Shown one piece after another: positions 16,820-25,326 of a stretch of DNA of 34,190 bases. Position 1 is the first letter of the stretch, and each line of letters starts with the position of its first letter. A program made the position numbers and the translations under genes. The DNA is from an uncultured Lachnospiraceae bacterium (lineage in GTDB: Bacteria; Bacillota; Clostridia; Lachnospirales; Lachnospiraceae). The DNA lies in contig URCR01000030.1 in assembly GCA_900546325.1 (NCBI GenBank), positions 1-34,190 on the forward strand, in the 5' to 3' direction. Below the pieces are notes generated by a model, which was not told where the DNA came from, did no database searches, and worked only from the letters and a program-made list of their open reading frames with translations.

Positions 16820-17528
16820 GACATATGTAGCGTTTGACCTTGAGACGACCGGACTTAGCGAGGAGACAGACAGTATTATTGAGATCGGCGCAGTCAAAGT
16901 GACCGATGGCAAAGTGACTGACCGGTTCATGGAGTTTTTGAAACCGGCAGAGGAAATCTCTCCGATGATCACACAGATCACCGGGATCACAAATGAAATG
17001 GTGGCACACGCCAGAAACACAAAAGAAGTCATCGATGATTTTGTGGAGTTCTGCGGGGAGGAAGTGCTTCTCGGGCATAACATTTTGTTTGATTATAAGT
17101 TTATGAAACGGTATGCCCAGAAGTATCAGCATCCTTTTGAACGGAAAGGAATCGATACGTTAAAGATCGCAAGGAAAGTACATAAAGACCTGGAATCAAG
17201 AAGCCTGGAGGCACTGTGCACACACTATCAGATTAAAAACGATGCGGCGCACCGCGCATATCATGACGCACTTGCGACGGCAAAGCTGTATCATTGTCTT
17301 GGACATTATTTTGAGGAGAAGGAGCCGAAGCTGTTTGTGCCGGAGCAGCTTCTCTATCAGCCGAGGAAGGAACAGCCGGCGACAGAGAAGCAGAAACGGT
17401 ATCTGGAAAAGTTATGCGGCTGGCATCGGATCGCAGTGCCGGAAGACCTGGAAGAGATGACAAGAAGTGAGGCCTCCAGATTTATTGACCGGGTGATCGC
17501 AAAGAGCGGACGGATGGATCGCGAGTAA
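16812..17528 (+). CDS. DEDDh 3'-5' exonuclease (DNA polymerase III epsilon-like)
   Basis: About 238 residues. The N-terminal exonuclease domain has YVAFDLETTGLS (ExoI, Asp and Glu ligands), GHNILFDYKFM (ExoII Asp) and HRAYHDALATAKLY (ExoIII His and Asp), the full DEDDh set. A short extra C-terminal region (QPATEKQKRYLEKLCGW) follows. I favour the TTG at 16812 because AGAGGTG at 16799-16805 is correctly placed for it. The in-frame GTG at 16803 lies within that ribosome site. The start overlaps the GNAT stop. It may proofread or degrade single-stranded DNA or RNA; the full-length PolC of Firmicutes is a different gene. Confidence 0.88.
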   Translation: MIKTYVAFDLETTGLSEETDSIIEIGAVKVTDGKVTDRFMEFLKPAEEISPMITQITGITNEMVAHARNTKEVIDDFVEFCGEEVLLGHNILFDYKFMKRYAQKYQHPFERKGIDTLKIARKVHKDLESRSLEALCTHYQIKNDAAHRAYHDALATAKLYHCLGHYFEEKEPKLFVPEQLLYQPRKEQPATEKQKRYLEKLCGWHRIAVPEDLEEMTRSEASRFIDRVIAKSGRMDRE

Positions 17529-17597
17529 GAAATTCTGTATTTGATATTGATTTTTCGGATATGATTTTATACAATGAAAGCAGATGGTAATTGAGGG

Positions 17598-17624
17598 AAA
17601 ATAACGAAAAAAATCGTTATTTTT
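17598..17624 (+). terminator. Terminator-like hairpin before glyA
   Basis: AAAATAACGA (17598-17607) and TCGTTATTTT (17614-17623) form a perfect 10-bp stem with an A6 loop and a short T tract. It lies in the 157-base gap between the exonuclease gene and glyA. It could end the upstream transcript or, if the glyA promoter is further upstream, attenuate glyA. I could not identify the glyA promoter with confidence. Confidence 0.6.
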
Positions 17625-17685
17625 CTGACACAATTTGCAATACTTTCTTCAGACAAGGAAGTACTTGTATAAAGGAGGGACACAT

Positions 17686-18927
17686 ATGATCCGTGAAATC
17701 ATGGACTACATTTCATCTTGTGATGAGGCAGTGGGAAAGGCTCTTTTTTCAGAGTATCACCGACAGCAGCGGAATCTGGAGCTGATCGCGTCTGAAAATA
17801 TCGTATCTCCGGCGGTGATGCTGGCGATGGGGACGGTTCCGACAAACAAGTATGCGGAAGGCTATCCGGCAAAACGATACTATGGCGGCTGCGAGGAGAT
17901 CGACGTATTGGAAGAACTTGCGATCGAGCGTGCGAAGAAGCTGTTTGGCGCAGAACATGCGTGTGTGCAGCCACATTCCGGAGCGAGTGCGAATCTTGCA
18001 GTGTATCAGGCATTTCTGGAGCCGGGAGATACGGTGATGGGAATGAACCTGGCACACGGCGGGCATCTGACGCACGGTTCTCCGGTCAATATTTCGGGGC
18101 GTCTGTATCATTTTATTCCATATAATGTCAATGCGGACGGGGTGCTTGACTATGATGAGATCAGACGTCTTGCACTGGAGCATCATCCGAAGATGATCGT
18201 GGCGGGAGCCTCCGCTTATCCGAGAGAAATCAGGTTTGACCGGTTTGCAGAGATCGCAAAGGAAGTCGGCGCCTATCTTTTCGTGGATATGGCACATATC
18301 GCAGGGCTTGTTGCGGCAGGATTGCATCAGAATCCGGTGCTCTACGCAGATGTTGTATCGACCACGACACATAAGACACTGCGCGGGCCGCGCGGTGGAA
18401 TGATCCTCTGTAAGAAAGAGTATGCAAAGCAGATCGACAAGGCAATCTTCCCGGGGACGCAGGGAGGACCTTTGATGCATGTGATTGCGGCGAAGGCAGT
18501 CTGCTTCGGGGAGGCGCTGAAACCGGAATTTAAGACGTACCAGGAGCAGGTTGTAAAAAATGCCGGAGCACTTGCCGATGCTCTGATGGGAGAAGGATTC
18601 CAACTTGTGAGCAACGGAACGGATAATCATCTGATGCTTGTGGATCTTCAAAATATGAATATCACGGGAAAGGAACTTCAGAACCGTCTGGATGAAGTGT
18701 ACATTACGGTCAATAAAAATGCAGTGCCAAATGATCCGGCCAGTCCGTTTGTGACAAGCGGTATCAGAGTCGGAACACCGGCAGTTACGACGAGAGGGCT
18801 GAAAGAAGATGACATGAAGATCATCAGCCGTCTGATCAAGCTGGCGGTGACAGACTTTGACACGAAGGCTGACGAGATCCGCGCAGCGGTCAATGAGATC
18901 TGCGGCCGTTATCCGATCTATGAATAA
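17686..18927 (+). CDS. glyA: Serine hydroxymethyltransferase
   Basis: A 413-residue PLP enzyme that converts serine and tetrahydrofolate to glycine and methylene-tetrahydrofolate, the main source of one-carbon units. The sequence shows ELIASENIVSPAVMLAMG, NKYAEGYPAKRYYGGCE, VQPHSGASANLAVY, and the active-site TTTHKTLRGPRGG with the PLP-binding Lys near residue 230. I start at ATG 17686 because AAAGGAGGGA at 17671-17680 lies ideally upstream; the open frame from 17635 would start before that site. It sits alone with a hairpin on each side. Confidence 0.98.
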   Translation: MIREIMDYISSCDEAVGKALFSEYHRQQRNLELIASENIVSPAVMLAMGTVPTNKYAEGYPAKRYYGGCEEIDVLEELAIERAKKLFGAEHACVQPHSGASANLAVYQAFLEPGDTVMGMNLAHGGHLTHGSPVNISGRLYHFIPYNVNADGVLDYDEIRRLALEHHPKMIVAGASAYPREIRFDRFAEIAKEVGAYLFVDMAHIAGLVAAGLHQNPVLYADVVSTTTHKTLRGPRGGMILCKKEYAKQIDKAIFPGTQGGPLMHVIAAKAVCFGEALKPEFKTYQEQVVKNAGALADALMGEGFQLVSNGTDNHLMLVDLQNMNITGKELQNRLDEVYITVNKNAVPNDPASPFVTSGIRVGTPAVTTRGLKEDDMKIISRLIKLAVTDFDTKADEIRAAVNEICGRYPIYE

Positions 18928-18942
18928 CGAATAATTTGCCGT

Positions 18943-18983
18943 GCCATACATATACTTAAGATAAAAGTATGTGTATGGCATTT
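18943..18983 (+). terminator. Hairpin after glyA, overlapping the yqfC leader
   Basis: GCCATACATATACTT (18943-18957) pairs with AAGTATGTGTATGGC (18965-18979, one G-U pair) with a seven-base loop, then ATTTCC. The T tract is short, so termination may be partial. The candidate yqfC ATG at 18969 would lie inside the right arm. Confidence 0.55.
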
Positions 18984-18986
18984 CCT

Positions 18987-19268
18987 ATGAGTCGAGAGTA
19001 TGAAAAAGAGATATTGAAACATAAAATGGCGGAAGCGGCAAATCTTCCGAAGGATCTGGCGCTCGGACTTCCGGTTGTACATGTGACCGGAAGATCAGAA
19101 GCATGCGTGGAAAACTACCGGGGAATTTTAGAGTATACGGATTCTCTTGTGCGGGTGCAGACAAAATGCGGACAGATCCGTTTTACCGGCAAACATCTGC
19201 AGATTGAATATTATATGAACGATGAGATGAAGATCACCGGGAGGATCACGGCGATGGAGTATGTGTGA
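18987..19268 (+). CDS. yqfC: Sporulation protein YqfC (YabP/YqfC family)
   Basis: About 93 residues from ATG 18987, near the usual size of the family. The core reads LPKDLALGLPVVHVTGRSEACVENYRGILEYTDSLVRVQT, then GQIRFTGKHLQIEYY and KITGRI, the beta-rich pattern of YabP/YqfC proteins. I prefer 18987 over the ATG at 18969, which is buried in a hairpin. Neither has an obvious ribosome site, so translation may be weak or need unfolding. It is followed by yqfD, its usual partner, and then phoH and ybeY, as in other spore formers. YqfC and YqfD are made in the mother cell during sporulation. Confidence 0.88.
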   Translation: MSREYEKEILKHKMAEAANLPKDLALGLPVVHVTGRSEACVENYRGILEYTDSLVRVQTKCGQIRFTGKHLQIEYYMNDEMKITGRITAMEYV

Positions 19269-19326
19269 TCGGGAAGGTTTTCTACCGGTATCTGTATCAA
19301 TCGGAAAATAGTTGCAGGAGGATACT

Positions 19327-20559
19327 ATGTTTGTTTTACTCATGCGTTATCTGAGAGGTTACCTGCGGATCTGCGTGACCAGCACCTCGCCGGAGCGGTT
19401 TTTAAATCTGTGCCGGAACCGGGGCATTCTTCTGTGGGGACTTTCCCCGCGGGGGAGAGACTATGAGATGTATATCAGCATCCGCGGATTCCGAAAGCTA
19501 AAGCCAGTCTTAAAAAAGACACAAACAAAAGTAGTCATTGAGGAACGGTTTGGACTGCCGTTCTTTTTACATAGATACCGGAAACGGAAAATGTTTTTCT
19601 GCGGTGCGGCCGGGTGTGCGGCGATCATCTATCTTCTTTCTCTTTTTATCTGGAATATCCATATCGACGGAAATCAGACAAGAACGGACGAGACGATCCT
19701 CGCTTTTCTGGAAGAAAAACATACCGTACACGGGATGCTTCGCAAAGATGTGGACTGCGAGCAGATCGTCAAAGATATCCGGCAGCAGTTTGATGATATT
19801 ATCTGGGTGTCCGCGTATGTGAAAGGAACAAGACTGATGATCCAGGTCAAGGAGAACAGCGATACGATCACAATGCCCGCCACAGGAATGGAGAAGCCGT
19901 CAGATATTGTCGCGGACAAAGACGGGGTTGTAACTGAGATTATTACACGCAAAGGAGTGCCTCTCGTTCATGCCGGAGATGAAGTGAAAAAAGGGGACCT
20001 TCTCGTATCCGGCAGAGTCGAAGTGCAAAATGACAGCAAGGAAGTGACCGGATATCAGTATCAGACGGCAGATGCGGACGTTTTTGTACAGACAGTCCGT
20101 CCGTATGAGGAGACGATGGAGTGCACCTACGAGAAAAAAATTTATACCGACAAAGAAAAACGGAAATACTATCTGAAAGTGAAAGACACGAAAGTCTCCA
20201 TCGGCACGACAAAAAACCAGTACCGGCATGCCGAACGCAGGACAGAAGAGCACCGCTGGAAACTTGGAGAGCATTTCGAACTTCCGGTTTCTCATGGAGT
20301 GGAAATCGAGAGAGAGTATCGTCTGGAGAAGAAACGGTATCAAAAAGAGGAGGTACAGGCGATGCTCAGTGAAAATTTTCACAGATTCTGCGGAGAATTA
20401 GAGAAAAAGGGGGTTCAAATTCTTGAAAATAATGTTAAAATACACATAGGTCAAAATCTTGCCGCTGCAAAAGGGACATTGACACTGATCGAACCTGCAG
20501 GGGAACAGAGGGAAACCGAAATCATAGAAGTACAACAAAAAACAGAAGGGGAACAGTAA
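19327..20559 (+). CDS. yqfD: Sporulation protein YqfD (stage IV-type membrane protein)
   Basis: A 410-residue protein with an N-terminal ~90-residue domain, a membrane helix near residues 92-112 (FFCGAAGCAAIIYLLSLFIW), and an extracellular region that begins with IHIDGN. This layout is typical of YqfD. The later part includes GVPLVHAGDEVKKGDLLVSG, a biotinyl-lipoyl-like turn seen in the family. The ATG at 19327 has GGAGG at 19317-19321; the open frame from 19312 would start inside the leader. YqfD is needed for normal spore formation in Bacillus relatives, with an unclear biochemical role. It ends immediately before phoH. Confidence 0.9.
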   Translation: MFVLLMRYLRGYLRICVTSTSPERFLNLCRNRGILLWGLSPRGRDYEMYISIRGFRKLKPVLKKTQTKVVIEERFGLPFFLHRYRKRKMFFCGAAGCAAIIYLLSLFIWNIHIDGNQTRTDETILAFLEEKHTVHGMLRKDVDCEQIVKDIRQQFDDIIWVSAYVKGTRLMIQVKENSDTITMPATGMEKPSDIVADKDGVVTEIITRKGVPLVHAGDEVKKGDLLVSGRVEVQNDSKEVTGYQYQTADADVFVQTVRPYEETMECTYEKKIYTDKEKRKYYLKVKDTKVSIGTTKNQYRHAERRTEEHRWKLGEHFELPVSHGVEIEREYRLEKKRYQKEEVQAMLSENFHRFCGELEKKGVQILENNVKIHIGQNLAAAKGTLTLIEPAGEQRETEIIEVQQKTEGEQ

Positions 20560-21558
20560 ATGAGTATTCTGGAAGAAATCATAGAAATACCGGTGGAACA
20601 TGAGCAGAACGTGTTTGGACAGTTCGATGCATTTGCAAAGAAGATCGAGCGGACGCTCCATGTGACACTGATCGCAAGAGATGGAAAGGTAAAGATCCTT
20701 GGAGAAGCAGCGCGTGTGAGTCAGGCAAAACGGACACTGACACAGCTGACTGTACTTTCCGAGAGAGGCAACACGATCACGGAGCAGAACGTGGATTATG
20801 CGCTGTCGCTCGTGTTTGAAGATCAGGAGGCAGGCATTGTAGAGATTGACAAAGACATTATCTGTCATACACTTCAGGGAAAACCGATCAAGCCAAAGAC
20901 GCTCGGTCAGAAGAAATATGTGGATGCGATTCGCGACCAGATGATCGTATTCGGACTTGGGCCTGCCGGAACCGGAAAGACCTATCTTGCGATGGCGATG
21001 GCGATCACCGCATTTAAGAACAATGAGGTGGGAAGGATCATCCTGACAAGACCGGCGATCGAGGCGGGAGAAAAGCTTGGATTTCTGCCGGGAGATCTGC
21101 AGAGCAAGATCGATCCATATTTAAGACCGCTCTATGATGCACTGTATCAGATCATGGGAGCGGAGAGCTTTTTGAAAAATTCGGAGAAGGGATTGATCGA
21201 GGTGGCGCCCCTTGCCTACATGCGCGGACGGACGTTAGATAATGCATTTATCATCCTTGACGAGGCGCAGAATACAACACCTGCACAGATGAAGATGTTT
21301 CTGACGAGAATCGGATTCGGATCAAAGGTAGTGATCACCGGAGATTCTACACAGAAGGATCTTCCGGCGGGAACGACTTCCGGTCTTGATGTTGCGGTCA
21401 ATGTCGTGAAGAATCTGGAGGATATCAATATCTGCAGACTGACGAGCAAGGATGTTGTCAGACATCCGCTTGTCCAGAAAATCGTCAAGGCGTATGAAGA
21501 GTATGAGAAGAAAAGTACCGTGAAAAACACAGGGAAAGAGCGAAGGAGAAAAAAATAA
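20560..21558 (+). CDS. phoH: PhoH-like ATPase
   Basis: A 332-residue protein of the PhoH/YbeZ family. A KH-like N-terminal region (EKIERTLHVTLIARDGKVKILGE) precedes the ATPase. Walker A is GPAGTGKTYLAMAMA, Walker B is AFIILDEAQNTTPAQMKMFLTRIG, and a sensor-like VVITGDSTQKDLP follows. PhoH proteins couple ATP hydrolysis to RNA processing and are habitually next to ybeY, as here. The start is placed directly at the yqfD stop and the end directly at the ybeY start, so the genes are one unit. Confidence 0.95.
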   Translation: MSILEEIIEIPVEHEQNVFGQFDAFAKKIERTLHVTLIARDGKVKILGEAARVSQAKRTLTQLTVLSERGNTITEQNVDYALSLVFEDQEAGIVEIDKDIICHTLQGKPIKPKTLGQKKYVDAIRDQMIVFGLGPAGTGKTYLAMAMAITAFKNNEVGRIILTRPAIEAGEKLGFLPGDLQSKIDPYLRPLYDALYQIMGAESFLKNSEKGLIEVAPLAYMRGRTLDNAFIILDEAQNTTPAQMKMFLTRIGFGSKVVITGDSTQKDLPAGTTSGLDVAVNVVKNLEDINICRLTSKDVVRHPLVQKIVKAYEEYEKKSTVKNTGKERRRKK

Positions 21559-22053
21559 ATGACAGTTTATTTTGAGGAAGAGGGAGCTTATATGCTCCCA
21601 TTTAACTGCAGGGAACTTGCAGAGAAAGTCATTGCCGAGGCAGTGGACTATGTGCAGTGCCCGTATGAGACAGAAGTCAACCTGCTTCTGACGATGAATG
21701 AGGAGATCCGGGAAATGAACCGGCAGTTTCGGGAAATTGACCGCGCGACAGATGTGCTGTCTTTCCCGATGGTTGACTATGAGAAGCCGGGAGATTTTGC
21801 GTTTCTCGAGGAGGATGATTCCTGTTTCCATCCGGAATCGGGTGAACTGATGCTCGGTGATATCGTGATCTCCAAGGAGAAAGTGACTGCACAGGCAGAG
21901 GAGTATGGTCACACGAAAGAGCGGGAGTTTGCCTTTCTTGTGGCGCACAGTATGCTGCATCTGTTTGGGTATGACCACATGGAAGAGGGCGAGCGCGCCA
22001 TTATGGAGCAGAAGCAGAGAGAGATTCTTGAGCGGCTCAATATATTAAGATAA
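21559..22053 (+). CDS. ybeY: Endoribonuclease YbeY (rRNA maturation)
   Basis: A 164-residue metallo-endoribonuclease. The zinc motif reads AHSMLHLFGYDHMEE with His130, His134 and His140; the usual Gly after the first His is Ser here. RATDVLSFPM and GDIVISKEKV are also typical. YbeY takes part in 16S rRNA 3' end maturation and ribosome quality control. The annotated start at 21559 adds a short MTVYFEEEGAYM segment. It follows phoH without a gap. The next gene begins 15 bases later. Confidence 0.95.
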   Translation: MTVYFEEEGAYMLPFNCRELAEKVIAEAVDYVQCPYETEVNLLLTMNEEIREMNRQFREIDRATDVLSFPMVDYEKPGDFAFLEEDDSCFHPESGELMLGDIVISKEKVTAQAEEYGHTKEREFAFLVAHSMLHLFGYDHMEEGERAIMEQKQREILERLNILR

Positions 22054-22068
22054 CAAAAGAGGGATAAT

Positions 22069-23727
22069 ATGACGAAACAAACTAATAAAAATAGCGGTTT
22101 TCTGCTCCAGGGAGCAATCCTTGCGGCGGCTGCCGTCATCGCAAAGATCATCGGGGCGGCCTACAAGATCCCGCTGACAAATATTCTCGGAGACGAGGGG
22201 ATGGGATTTTACGGATATGCGTTTGAGGTCTATGCGATCGCGCTGATCCTCTCCTCCTTCAGTCTGCCGCTTGCGGTATCTAAGCTTGTATCTGCCCGCG
22301 TGGCGAAGCGAGAATATAAAAATGCGATGGCAATTTTTAAAGGCTCCATTCTCTTTGCGATCGGTGTGGGTCTGCTTGCGGCACTGATCGTCTTTTTCGG
22401 GGCAGATTTTTTTGCAGAGAAGGTAATGGCATCAGCGCCGAGTGCCTACGCACTCCGCGTACTGGCGCCGGGACTTTTTATTGTGGCGGTCATGGGAGTG
22501 GTGCGTGGATATTTTCAGGGACTCGGTTCGATGATCCCGACCGCAATTTCACAGGTGATCGAGCAGATTGTAAATGCGATTGTAAGTATTCTCGGTGCAA
22601 GCTATCTGCTGAAAGTCGGTGCAGAGGCGGCAAAAAGTAAAAACAGTCCGCTGCTGGAGCCTGCCTACGGTGCGGCGGGAGGAACGCTTGGAGCTGTTGC
22701 GGGGGCGTTTGTAAGCCTTCTGTTTGTCCTGTTCGTGTTATATGCGTATAAAGGAGTTATGAAACGGCAGCTCAAAAGAGACCACGGCACATCGGTGGAA
22801 AGTTATGGCAACATTTATAAGGTACTGCTATTTACGATTGCCCCGGTCATCATCAGTACCTCTGTCTACAATATCAATCAGATTTTGGATCAGGTAATGT
22901 TCAGCAAGATCATGGCGGCGCAGGGACATGCTGTCAAAGATTATATGGCACTTCTTGGAATTTATACCGGAAAATATAACACGCTGATCAATGTCCCGCT
23001 GGCGATGGCAAGTGCACTGGGAGTATCGGCAATCCCAAGTCTTGCCGGAGCAATCGCCATTGGAGACCGGAAACAGATCTATGGAAAGATCCATCATTCC
23101 ATCCGCTTCACAATGTTGATCGCGATCCCGAGTTTTGTAGGGTTTCTGATGCTGTCGTCACCACTTATGAACCTGCTCTATGGGGATCAGCGAAAGACTC
23201 CGGCGGCAATGTTAAGCCTCGGGTCGATTACGGTTGTGCTTTACTGTCTGTCTACGGTACAAAATTCGATCCTGCAGGGACTGGATAAGATGACAGTGCC
23301 GATCCGAAATGCGTTGATTTCTCTTGGGATCCATCTCGTATCTGTATTTGTGATGCTCGTCATGCTGAAGTGGAACATCTATTCTATTGTTGTGGGAAAT
23401 ATCATATTTTCTCTCTGCATGTGTATCCTGAATGCGCATTCGATCCGGACAGCAGTCGGATATCATCAGGAAGTAAAAAGAACATTCCTGTTTCCGGGTA
23501 TGGCGGCATTTCTGATGGGGGTTGTATCTTATCTGATCTTCCAATTGTTTGATGCACTGATCGGCGGAAGAGTCTTCCCGATTTTGATTGCACTTGTGGC
23601 GGCAGTCTGCATTTATGCTGTGACACTTGTCCTGATCGGCGGACTGACAGAAGAGGAACTGTACGCGATGCCAAAGGGAGATCTGATCGTGAAGATTTTC
23701 CGAAAATTACATTTGATGAAAGGGTAG
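22069..23727 (+). CDS. SpoVB/MurJ-like flippase (polysaccharide biosynthesis family)
   Basis: A 552-residue membrane protein with about fourteen hydrophobic helices. The opening GFLLQGAILAAAAVIAKIIGAAYKIPLTNILGDEGMGFY and the ALRVLAPGLFIVAVMGVVRGYFQG segment are typical of the SpoVB/YtgP group of the MOP superfamily, which includes lipid II flippases. In spore formers such proteins serve spore cortex or cell-wall synthesis. It lies in a cluster with yqfC and yqfD, which fits a sporulation or envelope role, but a vegetative lipid II or polymer flippase (YtgP-like) is equally possible. The leader GAGGGATAAT supports ATG 22069. Confidence 0.85.
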   Translation: MTKQTNKNSGFLLQGAILAAAAVIAKIIGAAYKIPLTNILGDEGMGFYGYAFEVYAIALILSSFSLPLAVSKLVSARVAKREYKNAMAIFKGSILFAIGVGLLAALIVFFGADFFAEKVMASAPSAYALRVLAPGLFIVAVMGVVRGYFQGLGSMIPTAISQVIEQIVNAIVSILGASYLLKVGAEAAKSKNSPLLEPAYGAAGGTLGAVAGAFVSLLFVLFVLYAYKGVMKRQLKRDHGTSVESYGNIYKVLLFTIAPVIISTSVYNINQILDQVMFSKIMAAQGHAVKDYMALLGIYTGKYNTLINVPLAMASALGVSAIPSLAGAIAIGDRKQIYGKIHHSIRFTMLIAIPSFVGFLMLSSPLMNLLYGDQRKTPAAMLSLGSITVVLYCLSTVQNSILQGLDKMTVPIRNALISLGIHLVSVFVMLVMLKWNIYSIVVGNIIFSLCMCILNAHSIRTAVGYHQEVKRTFLFPGMAAFLMGVVSYLIFQLFDALIGGRVFPILIALVAAVCIYAVTLVLIGGLTEEELYAMPKGDLIVKIFRKLHLMKG

Positions 23728-23733
23728 AAAAAA

Positions 23734-24555
23734 GTGAAACCAGTAAAAAAAGTTGCACTGCTCCATGATCTGTGCGGAGTCGGAAAGGCTGCGATGACAA
23801 ATATGCTGCCGGTATTAAGTGTGATGGGAATTGAGGCATGTCCGATTCCGACGATGCTTTTATCCACCCACACAGGGGGATATGGGAGACCGGCGATCGC
23901 CAGGATCTCCCCGGAATATATTAAAGGATGTGCCGACCATTACCGGGAGCAGAAGGTAGTGTTTGATATGATCTTCATCGGTTACCTTGGAAATGAGGAA
24001 CTGGCAGAATCCGTTCTGTACTTTGTCTCCTGCTTCCCGGAGGCGATGGTCGTCTTCGATCCGATCATGGGAGATCATGGGAAATATTACAGCAATTTTG
24101 ACACCTGCTATGGCGAAGCGCTAAAAAAACTGATTCCATGCGCGGATCTGCTGCTTCCGAATCTGACAGAAAGCTGTCTGCTCTCCGGGTATCCATATAC
24201 GACAGAACTATCCCGAAAAGATTTGGGGATGATCTGCGAGACACTGCACGAAATGGGAGCGAAAAAGCTGATCGTCACCAGCGTCCCGGACGGCAGAAAT
24301 GAAAAGGCAATGCTCCTCTATGAAGGCGGAACTTTGACGGTGATGGAAACCACACAGCTTTCAGCAGAATTTCACGGAACCGGGGATGCCTTTGACGGAG
24401 TTCTGATTGCAAGTATTTTAAAAGGGTGCTCCTTAAAAGAAAGCATGGCGGAGGCACATCGATTTGTCTATGCCTGTATGGTGGAGAGCCTGAAGAGAAA
24501 TTATGAGGAGCGGGAAGGGCTGATGATCGAGAAGAATCTGTACATGCTTGTATAA
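23734..24555 (+). CDS. Pyridoxamine/pyridoxal kinase (PdxY-like)
   Basis: A 273-residue ribokinase-fold enzyme that phosphorylates pyridoxine-type vitamers. Visible motifs are HDLCGVGKAAMTNMLPVLS, PTMLLSTHTGGYG, VFDPIMGDHGKYY, LLLPNLTESCLLSG and the catalytic EFHGTGDAFDG, with Asp near residue 218. It lacks the more specific features of hydroxymethylpyrimidine kinase (ThiD). It starts at GTG 23734 six bases after the flippase gene, with only a weak AGGGTAG site, suggesting coupling. A terminator-like hairpin follows at 24559. Confidence 0.88.
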   Translation: MKPVKKVALLHDLCGVGKAAMTNMLPVLSVMGIEACPIPTMLLSTHTGGYGRPAIARISPEYIKGCADHYREQKVVFDMIFIGYLGNEELAESVLYFVSCFPEAMVVFDPIMGDHGKYYSNFDTCYGEALKKLIPCADLLLPNLTESCLLSGYPYTTELSRKDLGMICETLHEMGAKKLIVTSVPDGRNEKAMLLYEGGTLTVMETTQLSAEFHGTGDAFDGVLIASILKGCSLKESMAEAHRFVYACMVESLKRNYEEREGLMIEKNLYMLV

Positions 24556-24558
24556 AAT

Positions 24559-24632
24559 AAAAAAAAGAGCGGATACTGTATAAAAAAGGAGTGGCATGAG
24601 AATGAAGAAAAGATACAGTATCGGCTTTTTTT
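24559..24632 (+). terminator. Terminator-like hairpin enclosing the next gene's ribosome site and start
   Basis: GATACTGTAT (24572-24581) and ATACAGTATC (24613-24622) pair perfectly. The stem can be extended by flanking GC pairs and by an A tract (24559-24567) against a T tract (24626-24632). The 31-base loop holds AGGAG (24587-24591) and both candidate start codons of the following gene. The T tract lies inside that gene's codons. Confidence 0.7.
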
Positions 24633-24976
24633 GTTTTGCCTGCTGTGCGCTCCTTTTGCTGACCGCCGCCTATCAGCTCAGTTACCGGAAGGCTTATGAG
24701 CGGGTGGAGCGATTGGAAGCACAGTTAGAAGAAGCGCAGAAACAGGAAGAAAAAAGCATCAGTGCAGACGGAACGGCAAAAAAAGAAAGCGGGTATTACC
24801 TGAAGGAAAAGAACGGATATATCGTAGTCTATCTGGCAGACGGAGAGACTTTTTACGAGAGTACCGGGATTTTGGCGGAGAGTCTTCCGGAAGAACTCCG
24901 GGAGGAAGTAAGCCGTGGAAAATATATGGCGACGACAAAGGAACTCTACGGATTTCTGGAAAACTATTCCAGCTAG
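24602..24976 (+). CDS. Small membrane-anchored BofC C-terminal-like protein
   Basis: About 124 residues. A membrane helix near residues 5-22 (IGFFCFACCALLLLTAAY) is followed by a charged coiled coil (YERVERLEAQLEEAQKQEEK). The C-terminal domain reads YYLKEKNGYIVVYLADGETFYESTGILAESLPEELREEV and ends FLENYSS. That ending matches small Lachnospiraceae proteins annotated with a BofC C-terminal domain. BofC in Bacillus controls sigma-K processing, but this protein's role is unknown. ATG 24602 is ten bases from AGGAG and is preferred over ATG 24596, which is four bases away. The ribosome site lies in the loop of a hairpin. Confidence 0.75.
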   Translation: MKKRYSIGFFCFACCALLLLTAAYQLSYRKAYERVERLEAQLEEAQKQEEKSISADGTAKKESGYYLKEKNGYIVVYLADGETFYESTGILAESLPEELREEVSRGKYMATTKELYGFLENYSS

Positions 24977-24990
24977 TACCGCCTTCCCGC

Positions 24991-25019
24991 TGGACTTTAC
25001 GGCAGATATAGTGTATGAT
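24991..25019 (+). promoter_or_regulatory. Promoter for the DUF896 gene
   Basis: TGGACT (24991-24996) and TATGAT (25014-25019) are 17 bp apart. The start point would fall right at the foot of the hairpin at 25024-25052. Confidence 0.5.
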
Positions 25020-25023
25020 ATAG

Positions 25024-25052
25024 AACAGCGGAGAAAAGAAAACTCCGCTGTT
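25024..25052 (+). promoter_or_regulatory. Perfect 10-bp hairpin in the DUF896 leader
   Basis: AACAGCGGAG (25024-25033) pairs with CTCCGCTGTT (25043-25052), loop AAAAGAAAA. It is followed by TCTC, not a clear T run. It may end the BofC-like transcript or sit at the 5' end of the DUF896 transcript as a stabilising stem. Confidence 0.6.
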
Positions 25053-25092
25053 TCTCAGAAAAAAGATAAGAAATACAGAGAGGAATAAAGGA

Positions 25093-25326
25093 ATGTTAGA
25101 AGAAAAAATTCAAAGAATTAACGAACTATATAGAAAATCGAAGGCAGAAGGTCTGACAGAGGCAGAGTTACAGGAACAAAAGATTCTCCGGGCAGAATAC
25201 ATTGAGGCTTTCAAGCGGAATCTAAGAGGGCAGCTTGACAACATTTCTATCAAGGAACCTGATGGAAGCATTACGAATCTTGGAGAGAAATATGGAAAAA
25301 AAGCCGCGAACAAAAAAGGACATTAG
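25093..25326 (+). CDS. DUF896 (YnzC-like) small protein
   Basis: A 77-residue protein reading KIQRINELYRKSKAEGLTEAELQEQ, then LRAEYIEAFKRNLRGQLDNI, the conserved two-helix pattern of DUF896/YnzC. In Bacillus, members are small cytoplasmic proteins linked to the SOS region; their function is not established. AGAGAGGAATAAAGG precedes the ATG. The last 35 bases overlap the start of the folate cyclo-ligase gene in another frame. Confidence 0.9.
   Translation: MLEEKIQRINELYRKSKAEGLTEAELQEQKILRAEYIEAFKRNLRGQLDNISIKEPDGSITNLGEKYGKKAANKKGH

Noticed and set aside
17541..17573. Candidate glyA promoter (TTGATA or TTGATT with TATACA)
   Set aside because: Spacers are 21 or 15 bp, and the hairpin at 17598 would lie between it and glyA; not convincing.
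17749..18981. 410-codon minus-strand frame opposite glyA
   Set aside because: A shadow of the glyA codon usage; composition is rich in Cys, His and Arg without domain pattern, and glyA is unmistakable.
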